Positions 25,310 through 33,954 of a DNA stretch of 64,000 bases are shown piece after piece. Location: positions 1,116,001-1,180,000 of the forward strand of contig NZ_CP143541.1 of NCBI RefSeq assembly GCF_040126055.1, written 5' to 3'. This DNA comes from Pseudalkalibacillus sp. SCS-8 (GTDB lineage: Bacteria > Bacillota > Bacilli > Bacillales > Fictibacillaceae). Below the pieces are notes generated by a model, which was not told where the DNA came from, ran no database searches, and worked only from the letters and a program-made list of their open reading frames with translations. A program made the position numbers and the translations under genes. Within the stretch, counting starts at the first letter, position 1, and each line of letters begins with the position of its first letter.

Positions 25310-26431
25310 TCATCCTACACAAACACTTCGTAAGGATTTATCCATTGCAATCCGGTTTTCCGATTCAGGATCAAAGAAGTGACAGTTTTCCATATCAAGG
25401 CTAAGTGCTATCGGGTCACCAGGGTTTAAAGAAGTACTGCCATCCAGCTTTGCGATTAGCTTTTGCCCATTTATCTCAACATATAAACAGGTTTCAGCGC
25501 CCATCACTTCTGCGACATCAACCTTGGTCTGAAACGTCGCTCCAGTTGTTGCACCATCATCTTCATGAACAAATTCCGGGCGAATACCCAACTGGACTTC
25601 TTTATTTTCATAACCGGCTTCTCGAAGGGCAGTCGCTTTCCACTCCGGGACAGCGATCTTCCATTCACCCACATGTAAATCTCCATCCTTAAAAATTCCA
25701 CTTAAGAAATTCATGGCAGGGGAACCAATGAAACCTCCGACGAACGTATTGTTCGGAAAATCATAAATTTCCTTCGGTGTGCCGACTTGCTGGATGACAC
25801 CGTCCTTCATGACGACCATACGGGTTGCCATCGTCATCGCTTCGGTTTGATCATGGGTCACGTAAATGGTCGTCGTCTTCAACCGACGATGCAATTTGAT
25901 GATTTCAGCACGCATCTGTCCACGAAGTTTTGCATCGAGATTTGATAATGGTTCGTCCATCAAGAAAACTTTGGCATCACGTACGATAGCTCGTCCCAAT
26001 GCAACCCGTTGGCGTTGTCCGCCGGAAAGGGCTTTTGGCTTCCGCTTCAAATAAGGCTCAAGCCCAAGGGTTTGTGCTGCTGATTCCACACGACGCTTGA
26101 TTTCGTTCTTGTCGATTCTTCTTAATTTTAAACCGAATGCCATGTTATCGAACACAGTCATATGAGGATAAAGCGCATAGTTCTGAAAGACCATTGCAAT
26201 GTCTCGGTCCTTTGGTGCCACGTCATTCATCCGCTTTCCGTCAATATAGAAGTCTCCGTCTGTTATTTCTTCCAATCCCGCGATCATCCGTAACGTCGTG
26301 GATTTTCCACAGCCGGATGGGCCTACAAGGACAATGAATTCTTTATCCTTGATTTGTAAATTGAAGTCATCAACGGCTTTTTGTTCTTTCTCATAAAATT
26401 TATAGATGTGTTGAAGCTTTAATTCTGCCAT
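25310..26431 (-). CDS. ugpC: Ugp/Msm-type ABC transporter ATPase
   Basis: 373 residues from ATG 26431, which has GGAGGAAGAGGT directly upstream; the frame is open to 26509 without a second site. Walker A GPSGCGKST is at residues 37-45, then the LSGGQ signature, Walker B VFLMDEP and the H-loop VTHDQTEA. The C-terminal MOBE-type domain (residues 240-373) is typical of sugar and glycerol-phosphate importers (UgpC/MsmX/MalK). Last gene of the seven-gene glpP-ugp operon, where it energises UgpAE. Confidence 0.93.
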   Translation of the reverse strand: MAELKLQHIYKFYEKEQKAVDDFNLQIKDKEFIVLVGPSGCGKSTTLRMIAGLEEITDGDFYIDGKRMNDVAPKDRDIAMVFQNYALYPHMTVFDNMAFGLKLRRIDKNEIKRRVESAAQTLGLEPYLKRKPKALSGGQRQRVALGRAIVRDAKVFLMDEPLSNLDAKLRGQMRAEIIKLHRRLKTTTIYVTHDQTEAMTMATRMVVMKDGVIQQVGTPKEIYDFPNNTFVGGFIGSPAMNFLSGIFKDGDLHVGEWKIAVPEWKATALREAGYENKEVQLGIRPEFVHEDDGATTGATFQTKVDVAEVMGAETCLYVEINGQKLIAKLDGSTSLNPGDPIALSLDMENCHFFDPESENRIAMDKSLRSVCVG

Positions 26432-26515
26432 ACCTCTTCCTCCAGTTACGCATAGTTGACTTGACGGCATTTTGATAGGATTATCTAGGCTTTGATCTTT
26501 ATTAATCAAGAAGCT

Positions 26516-27787
26516 TTACTTTAAAATCTTTTCTGCCTTTTCCTGTGCTTCCTTCAATGCTTCTTCAGCAGACATCCCATCGACAAAGACGCGGTCGAAG
26601 GCCTTATTGATCGCTTCGTTCTCGACTTGATTCCACTTTGGAAAGAGTGGGGTAGGGCGTGCAAAATCAAGCTGATCGACAGCTACCTTAAAATTCGGAT
26701 TTTCCTTGAAGAAGTTCTGCATATCTTCTTTTGCAGACTTTCGGACTGGCAAATAGCCGGTTTCTTTTGACCATTGCGCTGTCACTTCAGGTTGAGTGAA
26801 ATAGCTCATGTACTCGAAAGCTGCCTTTTTCTGTTCTTTTGTCGCACCCTTCGGAATGACACCGCTCGTGCCACCGATTGGTACAGATAGCTCTTCGCCT
26901 TCAAACTTCGGCATGAACGCAGCACCGATTTTGCTGCTATCCATTGGTCCCATGTCGGCAGTAGAGCCAGTCACCATCGCAGCCTTTCCGTCGTTCAAAT
27001 CCGCGATCGTATCATACCAATACGCCCAACCTTCACCACCATAATGAACCTTACTTACTCGATCTTCATGGATCATATCGCCCCAGTGCTGGAGAGCTTC
27101 AATGGATTCGGGGCTATCGAGTTTCAGCTTGCTCGGATCATCTGCTAACTCAGCTCCGTTTGACCATGCAAGGGCTGAAAAGAACCAAGGATATCGAATC
27201 GGTTCGAAGCCGTAATTGACAGCCCCTTTATCAACGAGTTCATTTGAAACTTCACGTACGCCTTCCCAGGTTTCAATTCGAGCAGGATCGATGCCCTCTT
27301 TTTTAAAAATATCTTTACGATAGTAAAGAACTGGTACACTGCGGTTGAGAGGTAGTCCGTAGAGCTTTTCATCCTGGGAAGCAGCATCGACAAACCCGTC
27401 AACATAATCGGTAAGATCCATACCTTTCTCTTCAATCATGCCATCCAAGCTTTGGAGATGCCCTGAAGAAGCCAAGGTCTGCAAGGTCGGATCTTCCAAT
27501 TGTACGAGCGCTGGTAATTGTTTGGATTGAAGCGCGAGCTGGAATTTATTCGTTATGGTCGGGTAATCTTTCATGAAGACGAGTTTTACATGGATATCGT
27601 CGTGTTTTTTATTGAAATCATCGGTGATTTTCTTCAAAGAGTCCCCAAGATTGCCACTCATTGCATGCCAAAATTCGATTTCGACTTTATCACCTGACTT
27701 GGAGCCTTCTGAAGACCCAGTTCCACATCCTGTTACAACTAAAAGCAAGATCATTGTTATAGCGAGCATCTTATTCATTGATTTCAT
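26516..27787 (-). CDS. ugpB: Extracellular solute-binding lipoprotein, UgpB type
   Basis: 423 residues; the signal ends in the lipobox VVTGC (cysteine near residue 21), so it is anchored outside the membrane. The family-1 solute-binding pattern is clear: EIEFWHAMSGNLGDSLKKI at the N-terminus, then LPALVQLEDPTLQTLA, YGLPLNRSVPVLYYRKDIFK and the C-terminal lobe. The tryptophan/serine-rich first segment is characteristic of glycerol-3-phosphate binding UgpB. Context with glpP and a phosphodiesterase supports glycerol-3-phosphate or glycerophosphodiesters as ligand. Confidence 0.92.
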   Translation of the reverse strand: MKSMNKMLAITMILLLVVTGCGTGSSEGSKSGDKVEIEFWHAMSGNLGDSLKKITDDFNKKHDDIHVKLVFMKDYPTITNKFQLALQSKQLPALVQLEDPTLQTLASSGHLQSLDGMIEEKGMDLTDYVDGFVDAASQDEKLYGLPLNRSVPVLYYRKDIFKKEGIDPARIETWEGVREVSNELVDKGAVNYGFEPIRYPWFFSALAWSNGAELADDPSKLKLDSPESIEALQHWGDMIHEDRVSKVHYGGEGWAYWYDTIADLNDGKAAMVTGSTADMGPMDSSKIGAAFMPKFEGEELSVPIGGTSGVIPKGATKEQKKAAFEYMSYFTQPEVTAQWSKETGYLPVRKSAKEDMQNFFKENPNFKVAVDQLDFARPTPLFPKWNQVENEAINKAFDRVFVDGMSAEEALKEAQEKAEKILK

Positions 27788-27804
27788 AATGGTCGTTCCT
27801 CCTC

Positions 27805-28635
27805 TTAATCTTTCATACCTTGGTACATGACACCTTTGATATAAAGCTTTTGAAGCAGTAAGAACAGCATCATCACAGGTAAAACACTAATCGTATTGGC
27901 TGCCATGACGAGAGGCCATTGGATACCAAAAGCGCCATCCATCTGCACGAGTTCAGCTAATGCGAGCGAGATGGTTTTGACATCTTCACTCGTTGTCACG
28001 ACCAACGGCCAAAAGTAGTTGTTATATTGGTACGTAAAAACGATGATCCCTAATGTCGCCATTGATGGAAGGGTAAGCGGAGCGACGATCTGGAACAATA
28101 TCCGTAAATGGGAAGCTCCGTCCACCTTCGCCGATTCAATCAAGGATTTCGGCACTTGTCTCAATCCTTGATACATGAGAAAGATATTGAACCCCGTGAC
28201 AGCACTAGGAATGACGAGTCCTTTGTAGGAATCCAGCCAACCGAGACTATTTAAAGTCAAATACGAGGGGATTAATGTCATATGTGCTGGCAAGAACATT
28301 GTAAAGATGAAAATGATGAGCAATAGACGTCTCCCTTTAAAATGGATGAACGTTAAAGCATAGGCTGCAAATAGAGCCAAAATGACAGACAACACAGAGG
28401 TGGTTACCGCATAAACGAGCGTATTCGAAATGTATTGAAGAAGATCGTGCTGTCTGAAAACCTCAACATAATTGGACCATTGTGGATTTGTAATCCAAAA
28501 TGACATACGATCTGAGGAAGCCTCATCTTGGGACTTCAAGCTCGTAATGACCATCCAAAGCAAGGGAATGCTCATCAGGGTGCTGATGATGATCAACGCT
28601 GTATATCTGGTGATTTTCTGGAGTTGGACTGGCAT
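27805..28635 (-). CDS. ugpE: ABC transporter permease, UgpE type
   Basis: 276 residues with six helices. The EAA loop reads LIESAKVDGASHLRILFQIVAPLTLPSMA (about residues 172-200), which docks the ATPase. The N-terminal WMVITSLKSQDEA is typical of the second permease of CUT1/glycerol-phosphate importers. Eighteen bases separate it from ugpA and ugpB lies 17 bases after, so the permeases and binding protein are co-translated. Confidence 0.92.
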   Translation of the reverse strand: MPVQLQKITRYTALIIISTLMSIPLLWMVITSLKSQDEASSDRMSFWITNPQWSNYVEVFRQHDLLQYISNTLVYAVTTSVLSVILALFAAYALTFIHFKGRRLLLIIFIFTMFLPAHMTLIPSYLTLNSLGWLDSYKGLVIPSAVTGFNIFLMYQGLRQVPKSLIESAKVDGASHLRILFQIVAPLTLPSMATLGIIVFTYQYNNYFWPLVVTTSEDVKTISLALAELVQMDGAFGIQWPLVMAANTISVLPVMMLFLLLQKLYIKGVMYQGMKD

Positions 28636-28653
28636 GATCGGTTTCCTCCTCTC

Positions 28654-29607
28654 TTATTGATGAACCCATTTTCTTGAAACGAAGTATTGGACAATGGTAA
28701 ATGTGACTAACAGGATAAAGATGACAATGGCAATCGCTGATGCGTATCCGATATTGAAGTACTCGAATGCATGACGATAGAGAAGGTAGACAAGCACCAT
28801 CGACGAATTGGATGGACCCCCCTGGGTCATCACTGCAATCTGATCGAACGTCTGGAAGGCTTCAATGATCGCCACGATGACAACAAAGAACGTGATAGGC
28901 GAAATGAATGGCAGTGTGATGAACCGGAACAATTGCCATCGATTCGCTCCGTCCAGCTTTCCTGCTTCATATAAATGATCCGGAACCGACTGGAGAGCGG
29001 CCAGGAAGAACATCATGTAATAGCCGATGGCTTTCCATAGCCCCATGATGATGAGTGACATCAACACAGTGTCAGAAGAGGAGAGCCATTTCCCTTCCGG
29101 AAGTCCGATCGCACCTAAAATGACATTGAAAAGTCCTTCATCCACGTCATATAGGGACATCCATACAATCGATATTGCGATAATCGGCGTGATGTGCGGG
29201 GAAAACAGCAACATCCTGAAGAAGCCGATTCCTTTAAGGTTGGCGTTGACGAGTAATGCGAGTGCTAATCCGAGCACAACAACACCAAGAACATAGAAGG
29301 ATGTATACACGCCGGTGTTAATCATCGCTTCTCTGAAACCTGCACTCTGGATAAGAGTTTCATAGTGTTCAAGCCCGGTAAAACGTGGTGGACTAAGCAT
29401 ATCCCAATTCAGGAGACTGAGATAAAAGGAGTATCCGATGGGATAGATCCAGAACACAGCAAGCAGGATGAAGGCTGGTAAAATGAATCCCCAGCCAGCG
29501 ATATTCTCCTTTGAGAAAAATTTCCTTAAAGAGGATTTAAGCTCTTTTCTCCTAGAGGGAGAAGACGATTGAACTGGATAATCATAGCTTGTTTCATAGT
29601 TTTGCAA
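28654..29607 (-). CDS. ugpA: ABC transporter permease, UgpA type
   Basis: 317 residues from TTG 29607, with GGAGGGGAATAGG upstream inside the end of the preceding gene. A charged N-terminal tail of about 40 residues precedes six helices. The first one contains the PAFILLAVFWIYPIGYSFYLSLLNW pattern of sugar-type permeases, and the EAA loop is LYEAGKLDGANRWQLFRFITLPFI. Pairs with UgpE to form the pore. Two bases separate its start from the phosphodiesterase stop, a sign of tight coupling. Confidence 0.93.
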   Translation of the reverse strand: MQNYETSYDYPVQSSSPSRRKELKSSLRKFFSKENIAGWGFILPAFILLAVFWIYPIGYSFYLSLLNWDMLSPPRFTGLEHYETLIQSAGFREAMINTGVYTSFYVLGVVVLGLALALLVNANLKGIGFFRMLLFSPHITPIIAISIVWMSLYDVDEGLFNVILGAIGLPEGKWLSSSDTVLMSLIIMGLWKAIGYYMMFFLAALQSVPDHLYEAGKLDGANRWQLFRFITLPFISPITFFVVIVAIIEAFQTFDQIAVMTQGGPSNSSMVLVYLLYRHAFEYFNIGYASAIAIVIFILLVTFTIVQYFVSRKWVHQ

Positions 29608-29608
29608 C

Positions 29609-30892
29609 CTATTCCCCTCCTATTAGGACATTTCTTGGGTGTAAGAGTTCATCCAAAGCTCGTCCATCTGCATCAGGCAGCTGTACGTCGTGTATACGTG
29701 CCAATGTGGGCGCGATGTCGATGATTTCTGCTTCTTCTACTAAGCTTCCAGGTTTGAATGAAGGACCAGAGCCAATCATGAACCCTTTCAACATCGTATG
29801 ATCCGGGGAGTACCCATGAGTTGCCTTGTACGTACTCGGCGCGGTCGTTTCCGAAACCTCTTCATCATCCTTTGATACATATCCGTCATCCAGTTCTATG
29901 ATGAAATGGGGGCTGGTATCGATGCTGAGTAATCCTGTTTCATTGAATGTATCTTTCGAAAGGACTCTTTTAATGAACGGCAGTGTATTGAACAGATGTT
30001 TTACTTGTCCGTCGTCCTGTTTGTTTTCCGTCAACCTGTACAGATAGAAGCACCCGTCGTTGCTGACCGCTTTATAATGTTTATCCAGACCTTCCTGCAC
30101 CAATAACCGGTTTGGATAAACGTTCGTATGGACGTCAACATGTCCATGATCCGAATAGGGGATGATGTCCGTTTCCTCAAGTCGACCTTGCTCCTCGAGA
30201 CAAGTCAATAGTTCTCCAATTAAACGATCCACGTATTCCATGGCACAGAACACTTCTGGAGAGTGGTTGCCATGTACATGGAGCATGCTGTCGATCAACA
30301 GGAAGTGAGCCATGAGAAGTTGAGTATCCTTGTACTCTATGACATATCGTACGATTTCTTTTGTGAGCCAATCCTGCATATGGTTCAGTGAAAAGTCTGC
30401 ACTCCATTTACCGTATTTGTTAATAGGAAGAACAGGCCTTAATTCATTCCAGAAAGATGGAGTGGAATACTTTTCGAACAATTTCTGATCATAATGTTCC
30501 GGGATATTATAGGCGATGTTCCTTGCTTCCCGGGTAACCGGCCAGCATATGGAAGCGGTCTTCTCATTCCGTTTGGCCAGTTGATCATAAATCGTTTCAA
30601 CATGAACCAGATTTTCTTTTGAATCGATCTTATCCCCCCAATAATGGGAAATCTCCTGTTTTTCGTAATTATAAATCGAATTTCCGATCACACCGTGTTT
30701 TGATGGATGGCATCCGGTCACAGCACTTGTATTCGCTGTCCATGTGACGCTAGGGAAAGTCGTCTTTAATCGGGATACGAGACTGCCGGTACGAATGAGA
30801 GCACGTAAGTTGGGAATGTTCACGTCAGGATTGTCCAGATAATGCCCAGCCATTCCATCGATACAGATCAACAACGTTTGTTTCCTCATCAC
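29609..30892 (-). CDS. Alkaline-phosphatase superfamily phosphodiesterase (NPP type), cytosolic
   Basis: 427 residues from GTG 30892 (or ATG 30889, TGATG-coupled to the HAD gene), AAAGGAGGA upstream. NPP metal and catalytic positions are present: D12 in CIDGM, the nucleophile Thr (T50) in FPSVTWT, D..H in LLIDSMLHVHG, DHGH, and the late histidine in ATHGYSPDH. G.HPSKHGVIGN matches the conserved block after the nucleophile. No signal peptide, so it acts inside the cell. NPP enzymes split phosphodiesters; here glycerophosphodiesters imported by the adjacent Ugp system are the likely substrate (inference). Confidence 0.88.
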   Translation of the reverse strand: MMRKQTLLICIDGMAGHYLDNPDVNIPNLRALIRTGSLVSRLKTTFPSVTWTANTSAVTGCHPSKHGVIGNSIYNYEKQEISHYWGDKIDSKENLVHVETIYDQLAKRNEKTASICWPVTREARNIAYNIPEHYDQKLFEKYSTPSFWNELRPVLPINKYGKWSADFSLNHMQDWLTKEIVRYVIEYKDTQLLMAHFLLIDSMLHVHGNHSPEVFCAMEYVDRLIGELLTCLEEQGRLEETDIIPYSDHGHVDVHTNVYPNRLLVQEGLDKHYKAVSNDGCFYLYRLTENKQDDGQVKHLFNTLPFIKRVLSKDTFNETGLLSIDTSPHFIIELDDGYVSKDDEEVSETTAPSTYKATHGYSPDHTMLKGFMIGSGPSFKPGSLVEEAEIIDIAPTLARIHDVQLPDADGRALDELLHPRNVLIGGE

Positions 30893-31689
30893 AATCGATC
30901 CTCCTTTACTCCGATTCCGTAGAGATCTTGTCCCAGTTCCAACAAGTTCTGGTACTTCTGGTCAAAAACGATATCTTCTGGAATCTCTCTCGCATGGTCC
31001 CTCAATAAGATGGTTGAAAGACCTGCCTTGCGCCCGCCTCGAATATCGGTCATCGGATTATCACCGATGATGACCGTTTGATGGGGGAGAAGGCCGAACC
31101 GTTCCAATCCTTTATGAAAAATAAAGGAGGCAGGTTTACCGATGACCTCCGCATCCGTATGGACTGTTTTTTGGATCGCAGCGACAATCGCTCCCGTTTC
31201 AGGAACATATTCTCCTGTATCAATCGGATGATGAAAGTCCAAATTTGTTGCGACGAGCTTGGCTCCTCGTTGTAAATGGAGAACTGCATCCTCGAGCTTC
31301 TGATATGTGAAATCGAGATCTCTTCCAACGAGTACAATGTCGCACGGATCGTCGACACCCTCGGATAATGAATGATTTTCCACCAATACACTTCTTGTAA
31401 GATGTTCAGAGCCAATCGTATACACACGGGATCGTCCGTATTTTTCAGTAAGATATGAACCTGCAAGATCAGTCGGACAGATGATCTGATCTTGATCAGC
31501 ATGTATACCGAATGACTGGAGCTTTCGCGCAATCGTCGCTGCGTTCAACGTGGAATTGTTCGTCATGAAAGCGATGCTCTTTTCTGCTCTCTGTAAGGTA
31601 TCAAGTAACTCCATGGCGCCATCCAAAAGCTTAGTACCAGCGTAAATTGTTCCGTCTAAATCAAAGAAAAATCCTTTAAACTGTCTCAT
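30889..31689 (-). CDS. HAD-IIA family phosphatase (NagD/AraL/PGP-like)
   Basis: 266 residues. HAD motif I is FFDLDGTIYAG (nucleophile D in DLDGT), motif II is FMTNNST, motif III lysine in VIGKPASFIF and motif IV GDNPMTDIRGG. A C2 cap lies between motifs II and III. HAD-IIA enzymes include glycerol-1-phosphate/phosphoglycolate phosphatases and sugar phosphatases. ATG 31689 (GCGGAGGAATT upstream) follows glpP by 15 bases and the stop overlaps the phosphodiesterase start. A glycerol-phosphate phosphatase role is an inference from context. Confidence 0.9.
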   Translation of the reverse strand: MRQFKGFFFDLDGTIYAGTKLLDGAMELLDTLQRAEKSIAFMTNNSTLNAATIARKLQSFGIHADQDQIICPTDLAGSYLTEKYGRSRVYTIGSEHLTRSVLVENHSLSEGVDDPCDIVLVGRDLDFTYQKLEDAVLHLQRGAKLVATNLDFHHPIDTGEYVPETGAIVAAIQKTVHTDAEVIGKPASFIFHKGLERFGLLPHQTVIIGDNPMTDIRGGRKAGLSTILLRDHAREIPEDIVFDQKYQNLLELGQDLYGIGVKEDRL

Positions 31690-31704
31690 AATTCCTCCGC
31701 TTTC

Positions 31705-32265
31705 TTACAAATCGATATTCCATAATGCCGGATTCCCGGATACGACTGCAGTCGCACCTGCATCAATGATTTCCAGGATCTCTTCTTTCGTATTCAACAG
31801 ACCACCCACTACAAGAGGCGGTTCAATTTCTCGTTTAAGATCGCGGATGACACGGGGCATCAATCCGGGCATGATTTCCACGACATCAGGCTGATTCTGG
31901 TTAATCGAGCGTACGCTCATTGTGAAAGCCTGCGTATCGATGATGAAATTGTGTTGAATGGCTACTAGACCACACTCTTTCGCTTTTTTGATAAGCCGGC
32001 CTTTTGTTGTTACGATGCCTTCTGGCTGCACCTTTTCAGCTAAGAAATCCACAGCTTCATTGTTATTGGCAAGACCTTTTATCAAATCCACATGAAGAAA
32101 AGCAAACTTTCCAGCGGAATGAATCCTCTCGACGATATCGGTAATGTTCGTGAGGTTGCCACACATCATGGAAATGATGTCTACCTTTGATCCAATTGCA
32201 TCCTCAACATGGTTCACATCACGTACGGCAGCGACCATTGGATTTAACTTAGTAATGTTGAACAT
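31705..32265 (-). CDS. glpP: Glycerol-3-phosphate responsive antiterminator
   Basis: 186 residues from ATG 32265 with AATAGGAGGATCACG upstream; longer in-frame starts lack a site. GlpP family blocks are PMVAAVRDVNHVEDAIGSKVDIISMMCGNLTNITDIV, the HVDLIKGLANNNEAVDFL segment and VEIMPGLMPRVI with the closing GGLL..KEEILEIIDAGATAVVSG. GlpP is a TIM-barrel protein that, with glycerol-3-phosphate bound, stops termination in leader mRNA of glp operons. First gene of this operon; glpF, glpK and glpD are not in the window. Confidence 0.95.
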   Translation of the reverse strand: MFNITKLNPMVAAVRDVNHVEDAIGSKVDIISMMCGNLTNITDIVERIHSAGKFAFLHVDLIKGLANNNEAVDFLAEKVQPEGIVTTKGRLIKKAKECGLVAIQHNFIIDTQAFTMSVRSINQNQPDVVEIMPGLMPRVIRDLKREIEPPLVVGGLLNTKEEILEIIDAGATAVVSGNPALWNIDL

Positions 32266-32321
32266 CGTGATCCTCCTATTAAAAAAGAGAAAACCTCGGC
32301 ATACCAAAAGAACATATGCAA

Positions 32322-32346
32322 ACCTGAAACTGAATTGATCAGTTTC
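32322..32346 (-). promoter_or_regulatory. Leader hairpin near the glpP start
   Basis: GAAACTGA-N5-TCAGTTTC forms a perfect 8-bp stem about 60-80 bases upstream of the glpP start codon on the minus strand. No U-run follows directly, so it is not a terminator; it could be a protein-binding or pausing hairpin. Confidence 0.35.
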
Positions 32347-32485
32347 CACATATTTGCGTAATCCTTTTGACATGAACAAGATTTTCTCCGTATATTCTCC
32401 ACCTGTCATGCGGGGCTATATTCAATTCATACCTTCATCCTACATAGCGTTTATAAAGCCCGTATTAATAGCGTTTAGTTCTTTT

Positions 32486-32520
32486 GTAAATAAAAAAACA
32501 TGGATTGTAACATTCCATGT
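32486..32520 (-). terminator. Intrinsic terminator in the glpP operon leader
   Basis: On the minus strand ACATGGA (32520-32514) pairs with TCCATGT (32504-32498) around a 9-base loop, followed by TTTTTTTATTT. No minus-strand gene lies upstream that would need a terminator, since the neighbouring gene is divergent. It is therefore a candidate conditional (GlpP-antiterminated) leader terminator, 220 bases before glpP. Confidence 0.6.
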
Positions 32521-32679
32521 TAGGCGAGTACCTTCTGGTGATGAGTGCCGTGGTGGGCTATTGTACTTTTTTGATCCGCGCCCTTACCTTTTCTGGTCTT
32601 TTGTCATTTGAAAAATAGACGAATCCTCTAAAAAAATACCCGCATACGACCATTTTTTCATTTTTACACAGATAACCAT

Positions 32680-32707
32680 ACCCTATCCTGCCATGTTACA
32701 TATAATG
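32680..32707 (+). promoter_or_regulatory. Candidate sigma-K promoter of the CotB-like gene
   Basis: AC (32680-32681), 17-base gap, CATATAATG (32699-32707), close to the sigma-K pattern AC-N16/17-CATAnnnTA, 48 bases upstream of the coat gene start. A CATACCCTA match at 32677-32685 overlaps it. Confidence 0.4.
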
Positions 32708-32754
32708 CAAGGACAAGCGTGGTCAAACAAAATTTTTATAGGAGGAAATAACTT

Positions 32755-33540
32755 ATGACGATTTCACGTGATAAAGTATTAGGGCTAGAAGGTCATTATG
32801 TAAATGTTAACTGGGCAGGTCCAGAGTCTGGATTGGGGGTTCTTTTAGGCTGTCAGGAGGATTATTTGGCACTTCATTGTGAAGAAGGCGTCGTATATTA
32901 CCAACTTGATCATATTAAAGAACTTTGCATCAACTCCGGTAAGCACCACAAAGGTAAGAAGGAAATGGATTATGTTAAAGCAGACTGTTTCGTGGACATG
33001 CTTAGACACTGGAAACATCGCAAGGTAAAGATCAACCGTGGAGGTCCTCACTGTGTAACTGGGGTACTGAGCGAGGTTTATGACGATCATTTGGAATTGA
33101 CAGTCAACGACGATATCTTGTTCATTACAAACTACCACATCAAGAGTGTTTGTATGATTGATGAGTACTCCACAGGCAAATCTTCAGGCAAAAAGTCTTC
33201 AGGTAAGAAGTCCTCAGGAAAATCTTCTGGCAAGAAATCTTCAGGCAAATCATCTGGTAAGTCTTCTGGTAGAAAGAGCAGCCGAAGGACTTCAGGAAAA
33301 TCTTCAGGACGCAGCTCTGGCAGATCTTCTGGTCGATGCTCAAAGGTTTCAAGCGCATTCAAAAAAGCGCGCAAATATGGAAACGACAAGCACATGTATA
33401 ACGACCCGTACGGATCAACAGGATGTTCTTCAAAGAAATCTTATAAGAGCTCTTGCAAAAAGTACAAGCCATTCAAGAGAATCGATAATTCGTCAAGAGA
33501 ACTGACAAGCCTTGAGAAAAAAGGCTGGATCAAGCTTTAA
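32755..33540 (+). CDS. CotB-like spore coat protein with Ser-Gly-Lys repeats
   Basis: 261 residues (TATAGGAGGAAATAAC upstream). Residues 1-135 hold two CotB-type barrel repeats: VNVNWAGPESGLGVLLG...YYQLDHIKEL and VKINRGGPHCVTGVLSEV...FITNYHIKSV, matching the RGGPES...YYQLEHVKSI pattern of Bacillus CotB. Residues 140-200 are an SSGK/SSGR repeat region, equivalent to the Ser/Lys repeats of CotB and CotG that CotH phosphorylates. The C-terminal 60 residues are basic with several cysteines. It lies next to a DUF2642-like gene and cotH. Shorter than B. subtilis CotB (about 380). Confidence 0.85.
   Translation: MTISRDKVLGLEGHYVNVNWAGPESGLGVLLGCQEDYLALHCEEGVVYYQLDHIKELCINSGKHHKGKKEMDYVKADCFVDMLRHWKHRKVKINRGGPHCVTGVLSEVYDDHLELTVNDDILFITNYHIKSVCMIDEYSTGKSSGKKSSGKKSSGKSSGKKSSGKSSGKSSGRKSSRRTSGKSSGRSSGRSSGRCSKVSSAFKKARKYGNDKHMYNDPYGSTGCSSKKSYKSSCKKYKPFKRIDNSSRELTSLEKKGWIKL
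33172..33342 (+). repeat. In-frame codon-degenerate repeat coding SSGK/SSGR
   Basis: About a dozen copies of a 12-15 base unit of the TCTTCAGGCAAA type inside the CotB-like gene. Synonymous variation (TCTTCA, TCCTCA, TCATCT, TCTTCT) shows the peptide, not the DNA, is conserved. Expect copy-number variation between strains. Confidence 0.85.
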
Positions 33541-33603
33541 GCTTTCGAAGTATTGATGTAAGGCGACCGGGAGTACGTTGAGAATGGAAAGGAGGCGATA
33601 AGG

Positions 33604-33813
33604 ATGTTCGAAACATTGTTTCTATTAATAAACGGCATTGTCCTTTATTTTCTAATCCACCCTACGAAGGACATGCTTCTAAGTGATGACAAACCTGAGC
33701 ACACTGCAAAACAAATTGAAGTAGCCTCCTTATACCATGACCCGAAGGTACTCGTTGGCGATGACAAACTTAAGAACCGTAACGAATCACCAACACCCCT
33801 TTCAAATAAATAA
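33604..33813 (+). CDS. Small membrane-anchored protein in the coat locus
   Basis: 69 residues from ATG 33604 with AAAGGAGGCGATAAGG upstream. One N-terminal hydrophobic helix (about residues 4-19) is followed by a hydrophilic tail with charged and proline-rich ends. It lies between the two coat-type genes, so a spore role is possible, but nothing in the sequence shows it. Confidence 0.55.
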   Translation: MFETLFLLINGIVLYFLIHPTKDMLLSDDKPEHTAKQIEVASLYHDPKVLVGDDKLKNRNESPTPLSNK

Positions 33814-33954
33814 TTCATTATCCCCCCTGAATTTTTACCATCTATCCGACCGACCGTTCGTTCCATTGAATTTCGTACCGCTGTCTCAACCTACACCTCC
33901 TGATCTGGCAGCGGTCATGATTTTATAAGTTAACAAAAAGGAGGGATGAGCATA

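Noticed and set aside
33132..33505. Frames rich in Leu/Pro/Glu (minus strand) and Gln/Asn/Leu (plus strand) over the coat repeat
   Set aside because: They are shadows of the SSGK-coding repeat in other frames; the coat protein frame has the ribosome binding site and family match.
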